Assembly: GCA_900313545.1 (NCBI GenBank)
Contig: OMRS01000098.1
Span: forward strand, 1 to 8,297
Direction: 5' to 3'
DNA length: 8,297 nucleotides
Source of the DNA: an uncultured Eubacteriales bacterium
GTDB lineage: Bacteria; Bacillota_A; Clostridia; Christensenellales; Aristaeellaceae
Made by a program: the position numbers and the translations under genes. The notes below the pieces were generated by a model. That model saw nothing but the letters and a program-made list of their open reading frames with translations. It was not told the origin of the DNA and made no database searches. Each line of letters starts with the position of its first letter. Position 1 is the stretch's first letter. Of this stretch, positions 7,131 through 8,297 are shown one piece after another.

Positions 7131-7180
7131 TGCCTGCAGAATCGATTTGCGCCAGGTTCACGGCTTCTGGGAGGGGACAA

Positions 7181-7213
7181 CAACGAAACGGAAGGCGGCT
7201 TTGGATTTCGTTG
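7181..7213 (+). repeat. 8-bp inverted repeat overlapping the -35 of the MATE promoter
   Basis: CAACGAAA (7181-7188) and TTTCGTTG (7206-7213) are perfect reverse complements with a 17-nt gap. The right arm covers the first three bases of the TTGACC -35 box. It lies 50 nt after the LRR gene stop and has no U-tract, so it looks more like an operator than a terminator, though it might also be the weak 3' hairpin of the LRR mRNA. Confidence 0.4.
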
Positions 7214-7239
7214 ACCGCGGACGGGTTTCCGGCTATGAT
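7211..7239 (+). promoter_or_regulatory. Probable sigma-70/SigA-type promoter for the MATE gene
   Basis: TTGACC (7211-7216) and TATGAT (7234-7239) each match the consensus at five of six bases, with exactly 17 bp between them. Transcription would start around 7245-7247, leaving a leader of roughly 338 nt before the MATE start codon. Confidence 0.65.
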
Positions 7240-7245
7240 ATGCGA

Positions 7246-7583
7246 ACCATCCTTACGGTATTGAAATATCTTTCCTGTTTTGTGCTGAGACCCAAAGTGT
7301 TATCCGTCAGGGACTGAGATGCGTCAGGGGATTCATCCAGGGGGCCATTTCTGCGGATGACGAAAGGTCCCTGGATGGCGTTGCCCGTTCTGCATAAAAC
7401 AGGAAGGAGAGCAGGAGGGGACCCTTGACATGCGGACTTCTTCTGATTCCCCCGGAGCGCCGGGTGACATCTGCTGGCGCTGAGCCTCAGGCTCTGCGCC
7501 GGCGACCTGCCCGACAGACGACGCATCATTCCTTTGACACATGACTGACACCGATCGAATTCTGAATCCGAGGAGACAACGAC
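7246..7583 (+). promoter_or_regulatory. Long structured 5' leader of the MATE gene, candidate cis-regulatory RNA
   Basis: No gene is seen in these 338 nt, but pairing is extensive. A 17-bp long-range stem joins 7269-7285 to 7392-7408, with two G-U pairs (core TTCCTGTTTT with AAAACAGGAA). Nested inside it, 7334-7343 pairs with 7368-7377 (CATCCAGGG with CCCTGGATG), and the same hairpin continues as CC-a-TTTC 7345-7351 with GAAAGG 7362-7367. Two tandem hairpins follow: CCCGG 7451-7455 with CCGGG 7460-7464 (loop AGCG), and a 13-14 bp stem at about 7473-7503 with one T-T mismatch and loop TCA. No hairpin is followed by a U-tract, so control, if any, would act on translation or mRNA stability. It matches no riboswitch consensus I could recall. 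Confidence 0.45.
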
Positions 7584-8297
7584 ATGGGTAAAATCAAACT
7601 TTCCGACCATTTCACGATTCCACGGCTGCTGCTTTTTTCACTGCCCAGTATCGGGATGCAGATTGTGGACAACACCTATCAGGTGGCAGATGGATTCTTC
7701 ATTTCCAACTTTGTGAACGAGACGGCCTTCGGCGCGGAGAATATGATTTTTCCGCCTCTGATGATCGTCATCAGTATCGGCCTGATGTTCGGCGGCGGCG
7801 CCAGCGCGCTTTTGTCCAGCGAAATGGGCAAAGGAAATACGGAGCGGGCGAACCGCCTTCTGACGGCCACGATTGCCGCCCTGGTGGCAGTGGGCGTTGT
7901 CGCGTCCGCCCTGCTGTTTTTCCTGATGCCCTGGGTGACCCGTCTGGTCGGTGCCGGCGAGAACATGGCACATTACTGCATTGATTATGGCCGTATTCTG
8001 GCGATCTTCATGCCTCTTGCCATGCTGGCCATGGCGTTTCATCCCCTGCTGATCACTGCTGAGCGGCCCGGGCTGGGACTGATCGTATCCATTGCCAATG
8101 CTGTGGTCAATATCGTGCTGGACTGGCTCTTTCTGGCCGTATTTGGATGGGGGATCAAGGGGGCAGCACTGGCCACGGCTCTGGCCTGGACAGCCAGCGC
8201 AGGAATTCCCTTCGCCTATTTCCTGAGAGGTAAAGGAAAGCTGCATTTTTCCCGTCTGGAACTGGACTGGAAGGCACTGGGGCAGACCGTTTACAAC
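7584..8297 (+). CDS. MATE-family multidrug/toxin efflux transporter, N-terminal half (3' end outside window)
   Basis: ATG 7584 follows GAGGAG (7570-7575) by 8 nt, and the frame is open to the window end, giving 238 residues of an expected ~450. MATE proteins sit in the cytoplasmic membrane and export organic cations, drugs or metabolites in exchange for sodium ions or protons. The start TIPRLLLFSLPSIGMQIVDN (11-30) fits the first MATE helix, and VADGFFISNF (34-43) fits the family's conserved D-x-x-F-I segment. MFGGGASALLSSEMGKGNTE (68-87) is the glycine-rich end of helix 2 and the loop after it, with the usual G-x-G/A-S and LGxGN-like pattern. Hydrophobic segments follow near 93-115, 134-155, 163-187 and 193-213. 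It most resembles the DinF/MepA-type branch common in Clostridia. The substrate cannot be inferred. It is preceded by its own predicted promoter and a long structured leader. Confidence 0.9.
   Translation, partial: MGKIKLSDHFTIPRLLLFSLPSIGMQIVDNTYQVADGFFISNFVNETAFGAENMIFPPLMIVISIGLMFGGGASALLSSEMGKGNTERANRLLTATIAALVAVGVVASALLFFLMPWVTRLVGAGENMAHYCIDYGRILAIFMPLAMLAMAFHPLLITAERPGLGLIVSIANAVVNIVLDWLFLAVFGWGIKGAALATALAWTASAGIPFAYFLRGKGKLHFSRLELDWKALGQTVYN

Noticed and set aside
7281..7330. TPP-riboswitch-like fragment (GTGCTGAGACCC)
   Set aside because: CTGAGA is present, but the second conserved half (CCTGATCTGG...GCGTAGGGA-like) is absent.
7425..7430. TTGACA as a -35 box (and a second TTGACA at 7534-7539)
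   Set aside because: Neither has a convincing -10 at 16-18 bp. The one at 7534 would also leave too short a leader, and the pair at 7211/7234 is much better.
7233..7610. 125-codon minus-strand open frame in the LRR-MATE gap
   Set aside because: No ribosome binding site or known motif. It overlaps the MATE start and the structured leader, so it is probably chance.
7638..8246. 202-codon minus-strand open frame
   Set aside because: Antisense to the MATE gene, with low-complexity His/Gln/Gly-rich translation and no protein features.

Overview
The window reads as GC-rich chromosomal DNA of a Bacillota (Clostridia-type) bacterium, probably a gut or rumen anaerobe. The reasons are strong AAAGGAGG-type ribosome binding sites 8-9 nt before each start, TTG and GTG starts, U-tract terminators, a clostridial-looking two-permease ABC importer, and a secreted BspA-type leucine-rich-repeat protein. 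All real genes lie on the + strand. I see no phage, transposon, CRISPR array, tRNA or rRNA.

Positions 1-5555 hold the 3' part of one ABC-importer operon: the tail of a gene that is probably the solute-binding protein (1-114), an intra-operon terminator-like hairpin (136-179), a two-domain ATPase of the RbsA/MglA/NupO class (211-1803), a very large permease (1800-4061) and a second permease (4054-5334). Their stop and start codons overlap, so translation is probably coupled, and a strong terminator at 5515-5555 closes the unit. The order (binding protein, fused double ATPase, two different permeases) matches nucleoside importers of the NupNOPQ/BMP kind and some sugar importers. The substrate cannot be read from this sequence. 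The first permease is unusual: about 350 residues of charged, probably helical sequence sit outside the membrane between its first and second membrane segments, and they contain internal repeats.

Positions 5556-5879 are non-coding with several perfect short hairpins. Positions 5880-7130 encode a secreted protein with a signal peptide and nine exactly 23-residue BspA/LRR_5 repeats.

Positions 7131-7583 are non-coding but structured. A good sigma-70-type promoter (TTGACC, 17 bp, TATGAT) starts a predicted leader of about 340 nt containing a nested long-range stem and two more hairpins. It ends at the ribosome binding site of a MATE-family efflux pump gene (7584 onward) that runs off the window. 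The structured leader and the giant permease domain are the two items most worth following up. I found no clear evidence of a wholly new system.
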